This document shows positions 11,314-22,567 of a stretch of DNA of 64,000 bases, piece after piece. The stretch's first letter is position 1, and each line of letters opens with the position of its first letter. This stretch comes from Cryptomeria japonica. Its lineage: Eukaryota > Streptophyta > Pinopsida > Cupressales > Cupressaceae. Under the pieces are notes generated by a model. That model was not told the origin of the DNA, made no database searches, and saw only the letters and a program-made list of their open reading frames with translations. Position numbers and translations under genes: made by a program. The stretch covers positions 526,244,975 to 526,308,974 of the forward strand of contig NC_081409.1 in the NCBI RefSeq assembly GCF_030272615.1. Reading direction: 5' to 3'.

Positions 11314-14094
11314 CCTAATAGGGTTAGGAAGCTTATTTTGAATAATTTTAACACATAAGCATGCAACCCCTATTTTTTTTTAACAACAATACATAGGTCC
11401 ATGATATATATATATATTTTTGTTTTACAACTTGCAGGAGTGGGTTAAATACTAGCACATTCACTGATTTTAGATCTCATTTCCTAGATGTGATTTATCT
11501 TAATATACAACATTCAGAAGTTATTATTATTTTTTTAAACAGTTATGCAACATATTTTCTACAACAAGCTACTTGTTTAAATATTAGTTCTTTTTTAGCT
11601 ATGCCTAAAGAGAGTTAAAAGTAACAAAATAGTAGTAAATAAACTTTGCAAGTAAATACTTAAACATAATGCATTCCTTTCTTTTTCTTTTTTTTAAAAT
11701 TGCAGAAATAAACAAGATAACAGAATTCTTTCTGAGACAAAATTTTGATATAGTTTACAACAACATAATAGGCTTCAGAATTTAAATAAAATGTACATTG
11801 CTTACAGAATATTTAATTACAATGGCCCATATTTAAAATCGGTGAAATAATCCAACCAGTCTCTCATTCTTAATGATGAGGACTTGAATAAAAGAACACA
11901 TTTCTTTATACAGAGAATAAAAGAAAACAACTTAAAGCTCTTTATTTACATTTTTTTTTTGCAACAAATCATAGAATTATATTTTTGCTTTTCTGCATCT
12001 AAATAGAAAATCTGTATCTGAATAAAAATCTACAACTCCTAGATTCTTTTCCCAGCAACCTGCATACATAATTTTAGGGTTGTGACCATGGGGTGCTCAC
12101 CTCCCAGCCTAGGCTTACTAGAAGCCACCCCCGAGCTTGGAGAATCAAGACCTAGACGGGGCTACAACCAAGCAACACAACAAGAAAAGGGGAAATCAAC
12201 ACAACAGACACATCCCTTCCCAAGCTGAAACTCCATCACAAAATGTGATGTCTTACTAGGGTGGAAGTGGACCAAGTACCCTAGGGGAGAATTCTGCTAG
12301 ATAGAACTTACAGCCAACTCATGGCATCCATGAAAGCATAACCAAAAATCATCCTTAACCCCTACACCCTTATGACCCCCAAAAAGGCAAACATGCCATA
12401 TTTGCTCCCCTTATGACCCCCAAGTGAAATAACACAAAAGAAAAGCAGCAAGGGTCTCATGGACAGACCCTTGAGATCACTCTCATAATGAGAGCCTCTC
12501 ACCCTAAGGGCTGTCAAGCTCCTTCCACCCCCAAGACCAATCTATCCTCCCAAGGAAAGGATGGTCTTGAACACTCCCCAAGCATAACAATACATAAAAT
12601 AGAAATAAGCAAGAAATCACATAGATTTTTACAACTACAACACAAATAAAGAAATACAACAATTTTCATTCAAGCATTCTAGAACATTTTTACATTTACA
12701 TAAGAGGAAAAAGGTAACACCAACCTTGATCTACCAACGAAAATCTATGGGAAAGCTTGATGAAGAGCTGCCCAATCCTCAATCTTTTTCTGCAAATACT
12801 TAGCCCAAATTTACTATCCCTAAAATTGGTTTTCCTCTAGAAAAAATTTCTCCAAAAATCTCCAAGGATGGAGAGGGGGTGATTACCTCACTAAGCTTCC
12901 ATTCCTAGCCTAAGAAGGCCTCTCTAACTCCTTCCAACCTCTTGGATAGAGTGAGGGATCCCCCATTGGATTGGTCTTCCCTAGGTCTTACACACTCCCT
13001 AACCTAGGTACCTAGAGAAGGGAAATGGAATGGGGAAGAGGGATTACTCCCATCAAGAAGGTTATCCTACCAAGGATGGCACTCCTATAGATGGAATTCG
13101 TCCATCTTGGGAAAACCACTTTTTTGGGTGGTTAAACAAGTCCTAAGGGAAGGACACATGGCCAATTTTGGCCTTCACCCATAGGTACCCCATGAGGCCT
13201 AATAGAAATGCTCTAAAATTGACTCTAGGAGTTGATTTGACCCTCACAAAGTCCACCTAAAGTTAACCTACGGGTCAACTCTGAGTTGACCCTCCTTGTG
13301 GCTCACTAACCTAGATTTCTTGGTTCCTTCAAGGATAATTAGGAGATATAACAATTAACAAAAAATAAAACTCTCCAAAAAAAGGTGACATGACAAATTG
13401 CCAACACAACATACTACATAGGTGTCAAGTGACACTACAAAATAATTCCATATCATAATACACACGTGGAAATTGTCCCTTAAACGATTTAAACAAGTCA
13501 ATAAATACAATTTACACTCATGCAACATTTTACATTTACGAATACAATACAATACATATGGGGTGTTGCCTCTCCAAATAGACAACCCCTGGTTTTATGA
13601 ATGCACATAGGCCTAGGCTTGATTCTCCATAATATTTTCATGGTCACATGGATAATTTCTTGCACATCTCAATTTAAACATTAGTACTTCCCAATAGCCT
13701 TATATAATATAAAACACATAATTAGAATACAATACATTCATTCTGCACAGACTTGTCATTATAAAATACGATTTGTCACAAATCAAAGCAATTCATCATA
13801 ATCCTCAAAATTTGATCCATTTACAAGATATGCAAACATATTTCTAGCATTATAACAAATTCTGAAATTCAGATAATAACATACATCGTCACAATGTTAC
13901 CCTAATCTAGGATCATATAATATTCTATAACCATAAGGCATAGAAATGAAGCATCAATATATATCAATATTACCAAAATCGTGGGACCATATAAAGTTCT
14001 ATATTCATAGTGTGTCAAAACTAGCATCCATAATAGTTCCAATATGAAAATAACTAAAGAGATAGGATGGGTCGGGGTAGGGCCTCACACAAAC

Positions 14095-14980
14095 TAGCAA
14101 CATGTGCAATATCAGGCCTTCTGTGAACAACATAATGCAACTTTCCAATTATGGACCTGTATTATTTTTCATCAATAGAGGGTGAATCATCATGTTTAGA
14201 CAATTTACAACTTATCACCATTAGAGTACCAATCAGTTTACAATCCTCCATGCCAAATGTTTTCAACACTTCCTTTACATACTTACTCTGATAGATAAAT
14301 ATTCCACCATCCAATTGCTAGACTTGCAACCCAATAAAAAACTTAATCTCACCAATAAGGGACATCTCAAATTATTTCTTCATCTCCTCAGCAAAAGCCA
14401 TACGTAAATCATCATCACCTCCAAAAATTATATCATCTATAAATACTTCAACTATCAACACTCTGTCTCCATCATTCTTAAGATATATGTTATTGTCCTC
14501 ACTGGTATGCTAGAATCTTATCTTGATAAGGTGCGGATGCAATCTTTCAAACCATGCTTGCGGTGCTTGCTTCAATCCATATATTGCCTTATGTAACTGG
14601 TAAACCATATCTTTATCCTCGAACAAAGAAAATCCATCTGGTTGTTCTATGTATACTTCTTCCTCAAGGATGCCATTAAGAAAAGAAGATTTAACATCCA
14701 TCTGGTAGACCGTAAAGCCTTTAAATGCATCATAAGCAAGTAACATTCTTACTCCTTCCAATCTTGCCATTGGTGCAAAGGTTTCTCCATAATCTTCTCC
14801 TTCTTGTGCATAGCCTTTGCATACCAACCTTGCTTTATTCCTCACAACCTTGCCTTCTTCATTCAACTTGTTTCTAAGGACCCATTTAGTGCCAATCACA
14901 TTCTTGTCTTCCAATCTGGGAACAAGTATCCATGTCTTGTTCTTCTCTATCTGATCCAATTCCCCATTCATATCATTAAT
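14095..14980 (-). pseudogene. C1 copia reverse transcriptase
   Basis: The minus-strand frame 14510-14971 is open and carries the copia RT start: [49 protein letters not shown] in pieces, [13 protein letters not shown] (first catalytic Asp), [15 protein letters not shown]. After a stop near 14510 the frame continues with FIDDIIFGGDD (catalytic DD, near 14420-14440), FFIGLQVQQ, QSKYVKEVLKTFGMED and then HYVVHRRPDIAHVAS, reaching the gypsy insertion at 14094. It continues at 390-1. Several stops interrupt it. Very close relative of C2 at 25222-26526, which helps identify ancestral codons. Confidence 0.93.
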
Positions 14981-16400
14981 CTAATCATCATCCTTCAATG
15001 CCTCTCTTACTTTTTTAGGCTCAATAGTAGAAATTAGACATGAGTTTTCTCTGATTTTTTTTCTTGTTTGAACACCAGTATTTTTTTCTCTTATAATTTG
15101 TTCTTTTGAATGATTCAATATGACATACCTTGGTATTACTAGTTCTAGTGTTGTGCCTTCAGCTCCATGTTCTTCATCTTCTTCATCGCTTTCTTCATTT
15201 ACCAGTTGAGTGCTTATTTCTACATTTTCCTGCTCATCATTCTTTTGTACTTTTGGTTCAATAAACACAAGTTTGTCTTCATCTTTCTCAGGTCCAGATC
15301 TACTGGTCTTATCAGATTTATTAGAGAGTTCATCTACCTTCACATTTTCACTCTCAATGATCCTTTTTGTTCTCTTGTTATAACATTTGAAATCCTTACT
15401 CTTTGTAGAGTAACCAAGAAAAATACCTTCATCACACTTTGCATCAAACTTTCTAGTGAAATCATCATGTTTAATGAAACATTTACTCCCAAATTTTTTA
15501 AAGTAACTTACATTAGGAGTCTTTCCATGCCATAATTCATAAGGTGTTTTGTTGTTACCTCTCTTGACAAGTACCCGGTTCAAAGTTTAAACAATAGTGC
15601 TAACTGCTTCTCTCCAAAACATTTTTAGTACTTCACCTTGAATCAACATGGTTCTAGCAGCTTCAACATTGTTCTATTCATTCTCTCTTCTATTCCATTC
15701 TGTTTTGGAGTTCTAGGAGATGACATCTACCTATTGATTCCATGTTCATCACAACACTTCACAAACTCATCAGAAGTAAGTTCTCCTCCCTGGTCAGATC
15801 TCAAACATTTCAAATTCTTCCTGGTTTATTTCTCAACTAAAGCTTTGAATTCTTTAAATTTACTGAATACCTCAGACTTTTCTCTTCGAAAAGTTACCCA
15901 CATCATCTTGGAAAAATCATCAGTGAAAATCTTGAAATATCTATCACCAAAATAGCTCTTAGTCCTGATAGAACCACAAAGATCAGTATGAACCAAATCT
16001 AGAATATTTTCTAAAGATAAATACTTACTCTTAAAAGATACAAAAGTCATCTTACCCATCTGACAATCCTTACATAACACATTATCCAGTTTAACAAGCT
16101 GGGGAAAACCTCTCACAATACTTGATTTGCTCACCTTTATCAAATTGTCAAAATTCACATGAAAAAACGTCTTGTGCCATAACTAGTTGTCTTCAATATT
16201 TGCCACCAAACAAATATTCACATTAGTATTCAGATGAAATAGATTACCTCTTATCTGCTTTCCAGTAGCAATCAATTCTCCATTACTTCCAAGAATCCTG
16301 CACACTCCACTTTTAAATTCTAGAAGATATCCCTTATCATTTAATTGACCAACACTCAAGAGGTTATGTTTTAATCCATCAACCAAAAGACATCATCTAC
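14981..16400 (-). pseudogene. C1 copia integrase
   Basis: Reads, in minus-strand order: pre-integrase segment VDGLKHNLLSVGQLND (16386), zinc-binding CKDCQMGKM (near 16060), core start LVHTDLCGSIRTKSYFGDRYF (about 15960), CLRSDQGGEL with the second catalytic Asp, the PRTPKQNG block with ERMNRT (catalytic Glu), then WHGKTPNVSYFKKFGSKCF and an acidic linker (14981-15583) ending EPKKVREALKDDD. The core between about 15600 and 15840 has stops and frame changes. The region joins gag-PR upstream and RT downstream as in any copia gag-pol. Confidence 0.9.
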
Positions 16401-17608
16401 ATTACTTTTTTCATTCAATGAAATAGTTCATTTACCTTTAACCATGTAGGGTGAGTTGTTACGAACCTTACCATACCACCATCAAATTCTTCAAGAGATA
16501 AGAAATTGTTTCTATCACTAGTCATGTGGTGTTAGCAACCACTATCTATTACCCATTCATCACTACTATCCATGTGAGACACCAATGCCTTTTCATCAGT
16601 CAAATATTCCTTCACAACAACAAACACTATCTCCTCATTGTCATCTTCTTTGGTTTCTTCATCAGTCACACCTTCATCCACTACAACATAGCAATGTTTT
16701 TGTCCTTTCCCTTTAAATTTCTTGAACTTTTCCTTTCTATCACCATTAGGACTATTTGTAGCAATGTGTCCAATCTTATTGCAGGAAAAACATTTCAAGG
16801 GTAATTTGCCTTTATACTTACCGATACCTCTAGGAAATCTTTTAGCCAATAGTGCCTCAAGCTCCATTAGATGGTCTTCATTATCATCCCCACCTCTCCT
16901 ACCGCCATGACTAGACCTCCAATCATGATTATGACAAATATCCTTTCCTTTCTTCATAGATGTACCAGTTACAGAAGCTTTAAAAGTAGATTCAGACGGT
17001 TTCGAAACACTATTATCAAATTTGTTTAACTCAAACGTAGTCAACTTTCCAATAAGAGAATAAACAATGACTTTATCTTTAGAAATAGATCCCAGTTCTT
17101 GAATTTCAGAAACTCTAATAGCATATTGTGGTAGGAGAGTTCTAAGAATTTTACTAACAACAACATCATCATCAATCTCACCTCCAACACTCTTAATACC
17201 ACCTACAACTTATTTAATCCTTTGACCATATTGTGAAATGTTCTCACCATCAACCATTTTCATGTCATCAAATTTGCATCTTAAACTTTCTTCTTTTGCT
17301 CTTTGAACATGTTTATCTCCTCCATAAATCAATTCTAATTTCTCCCATACCTCAAATGCAATTTCTAATCCATGAACATCTATTTACTCAGAATCAGATA
17401 AAGTACTTACAATTTCTTCGAACACTTGAATCTTTTCTTGTTGTTCTTTAAGCTCATCCGGTGTCAAGGGGTTGGTAGTAGGAGCAACATACTTGTTTAT
17501 CACATGATTCCAATACTAAGCACCTAATCCTTTAATATATATCTTCATTCAGTCTTTCCATATATGGTAGTTGTCCTTGGTAAACTTGGGACCCTCCTTC
17601 TTCATCAT
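16401..17608 (-). pseudogene. C1 copia gag and protease
   Basis: Start chosen at the double Met at 17603-17608 (MMKKEGPKF), matching the C2 start at 22568. The frame shows the copia gag core (FEVWEKLELIYGGDKHVQRAKEE, YAIRVSEIQELGSI) and an open stretch 16532-17044 with CFSCNKIGHIATNS, a CX2CX4HX4C knuckle whose last Cys is Ser. The protease begins WVIDSGC at about 16535, with the DSG triad kept. Stops occur near 17214, 17385 and 17500. Capsid/nucleocapsid and aspartic protease of the C1 element. Confidence 0.9.
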
Positions 17609-17664
17609 CTTTCTTCAGGATCTTTCCCTCAAGCTGTTAAGCTTTCTGTACACAGAGGACCAAT

Positions 17665-17676
17665 GCTCTAATACCA
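17665..17676 (-). other. PBS of copia element C1
   Basis: The minus strand reads TGGTATTAGAGC, one mismatch from the initiator-Met PBS and identical to the C2 PBS at 22499-22510. Immediately to the right, where the C1 5' LTR should begin, is instead an A/T-rich LINE tail, so the C1 LTR is missing or displaced here. Confidence 0.85.
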
Positions 17677-18144
17677 ATTATTTTTTATTATAAAGTAGCC
17701 AAAATAAGGGGGCTAACTTGAAGACATGGAAAAAAGCACTACTAGCACACACACAACTGCCTAACGATAGTCAACCAATCCCTACTTTAGTCCTGAAAAA
17801 CAAAATCTGCCTACCGCTAATGGATAACCCAAGATTGAAAACAATCTCGTCCAAAAAGCGCCTTAAGGAGCAGTAAACCAACATATTGTTTAAACTATAA
17901 AAATTGTTAAAAGTAGAAAGATTACCAAGGAACCAACCGTTCGAGCGAAAAAAAATATAAAAAAAAGGAAAAGTTTCGATCATTAATCATGTTTTTCAGC
18001 ACCCATGTTCTTAGAGAGCATAAGCCTGGTCCAGTCTTCCACCGGGAACTAGAACATTTCCTTAGTGGTGTCTCTTTCTACCATGCCCTATTCAGCCTTT
18101 TCTTGGTGGAGCAAGCATAGAGAGGTAGCCGAAGAGTGCATAAC
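17677..18144 (-). other. 3' untranslated tail of a minus-strand LINE
   Basis: No gene. On the minus strand the segment ends GGCTACTTTATAATAAAAAATAA against the C1 PBS, an A-rich terminus fitting a LINE tail. The other minus-strand LINE locus ends similarly near 61570-61600 (CTACTTTTTAATCAATAA). Frames of about 70 codons here are short and unsupported. Confidence 0.5.
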
Positions 18145-19790
18145 TTAGATGGTGAATTTCCCTATTTTATTGACATAGGACTCCAGATACTCTAGTTTTT
18201 TCTTAACACCATTTAAGTCATCAGAGATAGCATTGCAACCCATACACTGCACCACCTCTTCCTTCTCCCCACCATCTGCAATTGTCTGCCCACCTTCAAA
18301 ATTCCTTCCAGCCCCCTTAGAGGTATGTGGTGGGGAAGTGTTAGAAACAGGGGAGGTGTTCTTAATATCCTCCTTGAAAGTCTCTGAGTCAGGGAGGTTT
18401 GTGCCTAGTTTGGAGGAATCTGAGCCCTCCGTAGCCTCCATTTCCTCCTCCCCCTTTTAATTTTTTGCTTTCTCATAGTCATCCTCTTCCTCATTGGCAA
18501 AGTTCTTTCTCATGACAATTTGCTTCATCTGGGGCTTGTTAGCAAACCCATGGGACCTTCGCGGGGTGATACCTTCCTCTACATCTAACTTGACAAGAAG
18601 GATTTTAGGCTCCTTCCTAGGTTTCTTGGTGGTGGGTTTTGTAGTAGAAGGATTTCTTTTGTTTTTCTCGCCAATTTTGAGGGGGAAGGGAGGGCCTTGG
18701 TTGGGGGATTGACAAGGCTTCATCAACTTTTTCTAAGTCTTTTGGAGGCCTTTTTTAAAACCAGCAGAGGGACCCTAGATGGAGGGGGCAGGTTGGACTG
18801 AGATGGGCTTAGGGGGATACAGGGCCTTGTGAAAATTGTAAAGCCGAAACATCAGCCCCTGCTAGAGGATGGTATAATTAACCTCTTGACTCATCTAGTG
18901 GCAGACATCTTTAATAGTATATTCTAAAGCATGCAGGAGAAAGAACGGAAAAGAGATGGTGTAATGGTTGCGAAAGTGATTGAGCAACGTGAAATGCTAA
19001 TAGTAAAAAATGCCATATCTTCCTTCGAGGGTAAAGTATTTCATAATTATCTTGCACACCTAGTCCCATGGGTAGGGTAAGCATTCCCTATTGAAACCCC
19101 CACACATTTTGGTCAGTTCCTCACCCTTTTTGAAGAAGCAATTCATGTTGTTATCATCTACAACCCTGCTTGTTTTCTTCCACTTCCTGCCCTTTGTAGA
19201 GAGATCCGTAGCCTACGTGATAACTTCCTCACTGATTTCAAGTGAAATGTTCCCCATGACCACTCTCCTATCATTCTAGCTATTGAAAAACTGCATGGAG
19301 AGGTTTTTGTCAAACCTCATCATGGCTTCCATGAATGGGATGATTCCCCCTTCCTTAGCATACATCCAGATGCATGGGTCATTACGAAAATAGTCATCAA
19401 TAGTGTTTGGTTCCACCTAGACTAAATCCCCCCTGCATGATAGCTTCCTCCAGAGTGAAGTTGAGATGCAGCACAGACATGAAGAGGGATATGCAGAGGG
19501 AAAAACCAGAGCTAAAAATAAGAGAAATGGACCGAGAACTAGCCAAAGTATTGTGCGAGTTGCAATAATTATTTTTAGTGGTGTTTGCCGAGGCATGCAT
19601 CCACCAGCTTTGAGAAGCATGTGAAGGGACACCTCTTAATTTCTCTGCCAGCTTGTAAAGATCGTCATTATGAAGAGATCTTAAGTTCCAGTTATGGTAA
19701 TAAGTGGTGTCCTTTCCATGATTAATGATTAAAAGTTGGCGCTTCAAACCTTCGGCGACACAGAATTCGGTGTCCCGCCATGTCAGCACC
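18145..19790 (-). pseudogene. LINE-downstream ORF, locus B (unrecognised protein family)
   Basis: I do not recognise a named family. The minus-strand frame follows LINE RNase H by about 170 bp. Visible blocks: GGIIPFMEAMMRFDKNLSMQ, VVMGNISLEISEEVITYATDL, FFKKGEELTKMCGGF, IIMKYFTLEGRY, YHFTLLNHFRNHYTISFPFF, then a basic/proline linker (KPTTKKPRKEP) and a C-terminal segment with VKKKLEYLESYVNKI, coiled-coil-like. In the stretch 18733-19062 four in-frame stops are all TAG (18733, 18775, 18895, 19060); at least one frameshift lies upstream. Locus A (61745-63657) aligns with the same blocks in the same order and also sits after a LINE RNase H. It could be a LINE ORF3, or a separate retroelement ORF captured next to LINEs. 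Confidence 0.6.
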
Positions 19791-19965
19791 GGATGGAGAA
19801 GGTGGGGACCACATGAGGCTAGCTTGGATTAGCTTGCCTAATTTGAATTTAAATTTCCCTCCAGCAACTTAGCATAGCAGCCAGCTCAAAGCAATGTGTT
19901 ATAAGAAAATATATGGCACGTCATTGATTGGTAGAAGCAGTTTGTTCTTTCCTAAAAAGGCCCTT

Positions 19966-20440
19966 CTACTTGTCAGTAAGAGAATCACGATGTCTCCAGT
20001 ACCTCGTACCTTTTATCTCCAGACCCGTCATAGCCAGAGAGTCTGCCAATACATTTCCCTCTCTGTAGATGTGCTGAATTTGAAATCCCTCCAGCCAGAC
20101 TATCATGGACCAGATGTCCTTGATGATGTTGTTGATCATCCAACTAACCCCTGAAACTCCTTTAGCTACCTCAATAATCAACTTAGATTCCCCTTCAATG
20201 ATTATTCTTTTAGCATTGATATCGAGAGCCAACTTAAGCCCCCAAAGAGAGCAAGGGCCTCAACCATGTTGCTTGAGACAGAGTCAAAATTTACCGCATA
20301 GACTAGAACTAGGTTGCCCATGTTGTCCCTGATAATTCCACCTCCTACTGCCAAACCACTATGAGCAACACCATCAAAATTAAGTTTAAGCCATGGAGGG
20401 GGAGGTGTAGACCATTCGGTATTAAGCCTCTTCGGTTTTA
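19966..20440 (-). pseudogene. LINE RNase H domain, locus B
   Basis: Plant-LINE-type RNase H (RVT_3-like). The minus strand reads WLKLNFDGVAHSG (first catalytic Asp), NFDSVSSNMVEALAL (Glu), a one-base frameshift near 20237, then ALDINAKRIIIEGES (third position Glu where EGDS is usual), IQHIYREGNVLADSLA (fourth Asp kept) and the terminal GTRYWRHRDSLTDK. It is the C-terminal end of an ORF2 whose upstream zf-RVT segment lies at 20441-21026. Inactivated by the frameshift and the Asp-to-Glu change. Confidence 0.88.
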
Positions 20441-21026
20441 AATTGTCATATCGAAGGAAGTTGTCTGGCAGATTTCATGTTCTAATCTAGTTGCGGTCCA
20501 AAACCATAGGGACAGATTGCAGAGTTTTCCATTTGTAGATCAAGGCGTTCTCTCTGAGGAGCTTCTCAGCTATGTCAACCACCATGTCAACCGAGCTATT
20601 GGTACCATGAAAGATTCGATTATTCCTTTCCTTCCAGATATACCAACAGGTGTGGGGAGGTATGAGTCTCCAAAACAGACTGATCGGCGGGTGAGCGGAG
20701 GGACACTTCCAGTTGCTGATAAACTGCTGCAAGTCTTCTAAGAAGGTCCAAGCCAAATTAAATTTCTATAAAATTTTGTGCTAGACCATAGAAGTGAAGG
20801 GGCAATGGATAAAGACCTAATTTATGCTTTCCTCTGCATAATTACACATGACACACTTATTGGCTAGCAGAAATCCCCTCCTTTTAAGATTATCGATAGT
20901 AAGGATCTTCCTATGAAGGGTTGTCCACCAGAAGAAGTTAAATTTAGGGATGAGCTGAGAGTTCCAAACTTCTCTCCAGCTGTAGCAACCATTCGTGGGG
21001 GTAAACAAGAGATTGTAGGCCGATTT
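20441..21026 (-). pseudogene. LINE ORF2 zf-RVT region, cut by copia C2
   Basis: The minus strand reads KSAYNLLFTPTNG, SWREVWNSQLIPKFNFFWW, HRKILTIDNLKRRGF and CVMCNYAEESINH, the zinc-binding zf-RVT segment between RT and RNase H of plant LINEs. The open part 20487-20756 contains WTFLEDLQQFISNW and CWYIWKERNNRIFHG. Homology stops exactly at 21026, where copia LTR sequence begins; the codons beyond in the same frame are antisense LTR, not protein. RT and endonuclease parts are not found on the far side of the C2 insertion. Confidence 0.85.
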
Positions 21027-22496
21027 TGTTGGCATTAGGTGAACCGGTATCAGGACATAATGACATTGTGTATTGTCATTGATGTCAATATGATGAAGAG
21101 AAGAGAACCAGTATAACACTGTGAACTGGCATTTGTGCCAAAGTGAAGCGATGTGTTTGTTCAAGGTGAACCTACATATGGTTATGGGAACCGGCACATG
21201 GAAGCTTTGTATGAATACCGGTTGGTAGTCTCAACTTCAGGGTTTCCGGTTGAAGTGCTTCAAGCATGTGTGGCTCAATCGGTGACTTTGTGTGATGAGT
21301 TAGCATGATAACAAAGAACAGATCATGTTGCCATGTAAGCCTTGTGTGCATGAAGGATCTTGCATGAAGGAGATTGTTCCTATCTACCTCAGGAATGTGC
21401 GAAGTCTGTAAATAGTGATAACGTGTGATGGGTTATCAGCCGCCATGAAATCGATGGAAAATGAATGATGGAGAGTGTCTTGAGATTGGATCAAGACTGT
21501 TGCATTTAATGCAATGTGCTCAATAGTTAGGATTGAACCATTTGAATTCCTTAACCTAACAAGTTTAGGGTTCAGGGTTTATGCTACCAACCTATTTGTT
21601 TTCCTATAAGGTCAATGTTGTGATTCTTTATGAGGTTGTTGGCAAAAGTTGTGTGTGTGTATCCAAGAGAAGAGATACATGATTCTTGCTAGACCAAAGG
21701 AAAGAAGTGATACCTGCAGAGTGTAAGTGTAGAAGGTAAAGAGGAGGTAAAGTGGATATGTATTGGCATTGAGTGTTGTTACCAGATCATTGAAATACCT
21801 GTTGATCTCTAACCACCTCAACAGTTGGAAAATCCCTTAATAGGGTAGCTTTAATCAGCTTGTTGTAAATCCTTTAATAGGGTGACTCAAAACCATTGAG
21901 TTCTTGAAATCCTCTAACAAGGTAACCTTTAACAGGGTTTAACCCTTAACTGGGTATTCTAGCCATCCCTTAATTGGGTGATCCCTAACAGGATCAGTTC
22001 CTAACAGAACCTATTGTATTAGTTTTTAACCGGACAAGGCTCCTAACAGAGTGGACTTCTAAAGAGTTCAAAAACAAGCTTGTGGGTATTCATCCCCATC
22101 GTGTTTTTTCCCAGTTGGTTTTCCACGTGAAAAATGTGTGTCATATGTGATGTCTTCTTCATGTGATGCTATGTTGTTTTCTGTCAAGCGGCGAATCATG
22201 TTGATCTAGTTGTTTATATGTATATTTTTTATGGTAGATTACCTATTCATGCATTAGGGTGAAATGGAAATGAAGTGTTAGATTGTATGAGAAGATAAGT
22301 GTCAACCAGTTAATGCTTGTCTCAGTTATTCTGGGTTTTGCCAGTTGTACTCTGATTAAGGACCAGTGTTACTGTTTGTCTGTCAATGCACAGTGTCTAC
22401 TAACAAACTGGTTTAAGATTATGTTTTTGTCTGTACTGATTCACCACCCCCCTCTTAGTACCAGTTTGGTACCATCCGTTCATCATTGAGTTATCA
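21027..22496 (+). repeat. 5' LTR of copia C2, 1470 bp
   Basis: Bounded on the left by the abrupt end of LINE coding sequence (21026) and on the right by the PBS two bases after its end. Begins TGTTGGCATTAGG and ends GAGTTATCA, giving the TG...CA termini. No ORF. The middle (21820-22080) has a run of short recurring phrases of the type CCTTAATAGGGT / CTAACAGGGT. Confidence 0.85.
21835..22075. repeat. Degenerate short repeats in C2 LTR
   Basis: About a dozen irregular copies of a 15-22-bp phrase containing CCT(T/A)A(A/T)(T/C)AGGGT or CTAACAG(A/G) between 21835 and 22075. Too diverged for a clean period; it looks like an old minisatellite inside the LTR. Confidence 0.5.
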
Positions 22497-22498
22497 AT

Positions 22499-22510
22499 TG
22501 GTATTAGAGC
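22499..22510 (+). other. PBS of copia C2
   Basis: TGGTATTAGAGC, one mismatch from the initiator tRNA-Met PBS, two bases after the LTR end at 22496. Same variant as in C1. Confidence 0.9.
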
Positions 22511-22567
22511 ATCCTCCAGGTCCTCTATGTTATAAGTTTAACCACTTGAGGTAAAGATCCTAGCCTA

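Larger units (their letters stand above)
391..14089 (-). mobile_element. Complete Ty3/gypsy element G1 (chromovirus-like) with giant LTRs
   Basis: A full LTR retrotransposon transcribed on the minus strand. Order in minus-strand reading: LTR 14089-9611, PBS 9607-9591, gag, protease, RT, RNase H, integrase with a chromodomain-like tail, polypurine tract 4698-4684, LTR 4683-391. Both LTRs read TGTCGTGCCC...GGCCTCACA on the plus strand, and the element is flanked by perfect CAAAC duplications. The internal domain is about 4.9 kb, normal for gypsy; LTRs of 4.3-4.5 kb are far longer than usual. All enzymatic domains carry damage (stops, altered catalytic residues), so this copy is not autonomous. 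The RT and integrase sequence and the C-terminal chromodomain-like segment point to the chromovirus branch (Tekay/Del-like is my inference). Confidence 0.96.
9611..14089 (-). repeat. Giant LTR of G1 (5' LTR relative to transcription), 4479 bp
   Basis: The partner of 391-4683. It differs mainly by extra segments: about 19 bp near 10033, about 42 bp near 12257 (flanked by CTAG in both alleles) and a far longer AT tract. Substitutions are scattered but few by eye. Contains the same hairpins, telomere-like repeats and palindrome array. No gene found in it; open frames of 60-140 codons within it are repeat by-products. Confidence 0.95.

Noticed and set aside
11095-11341. ORFs of 60-72 codons rich in Tyr/Ile
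   Set aside because: Translations of the AT microsatellite.
20817-21197. Single 126-codon minus-strand ORF across 21026/21027
   Set aside because: Only the part below 21027 is LINE zf-RVT; the rest is antisense copia LTR in frame by chance.
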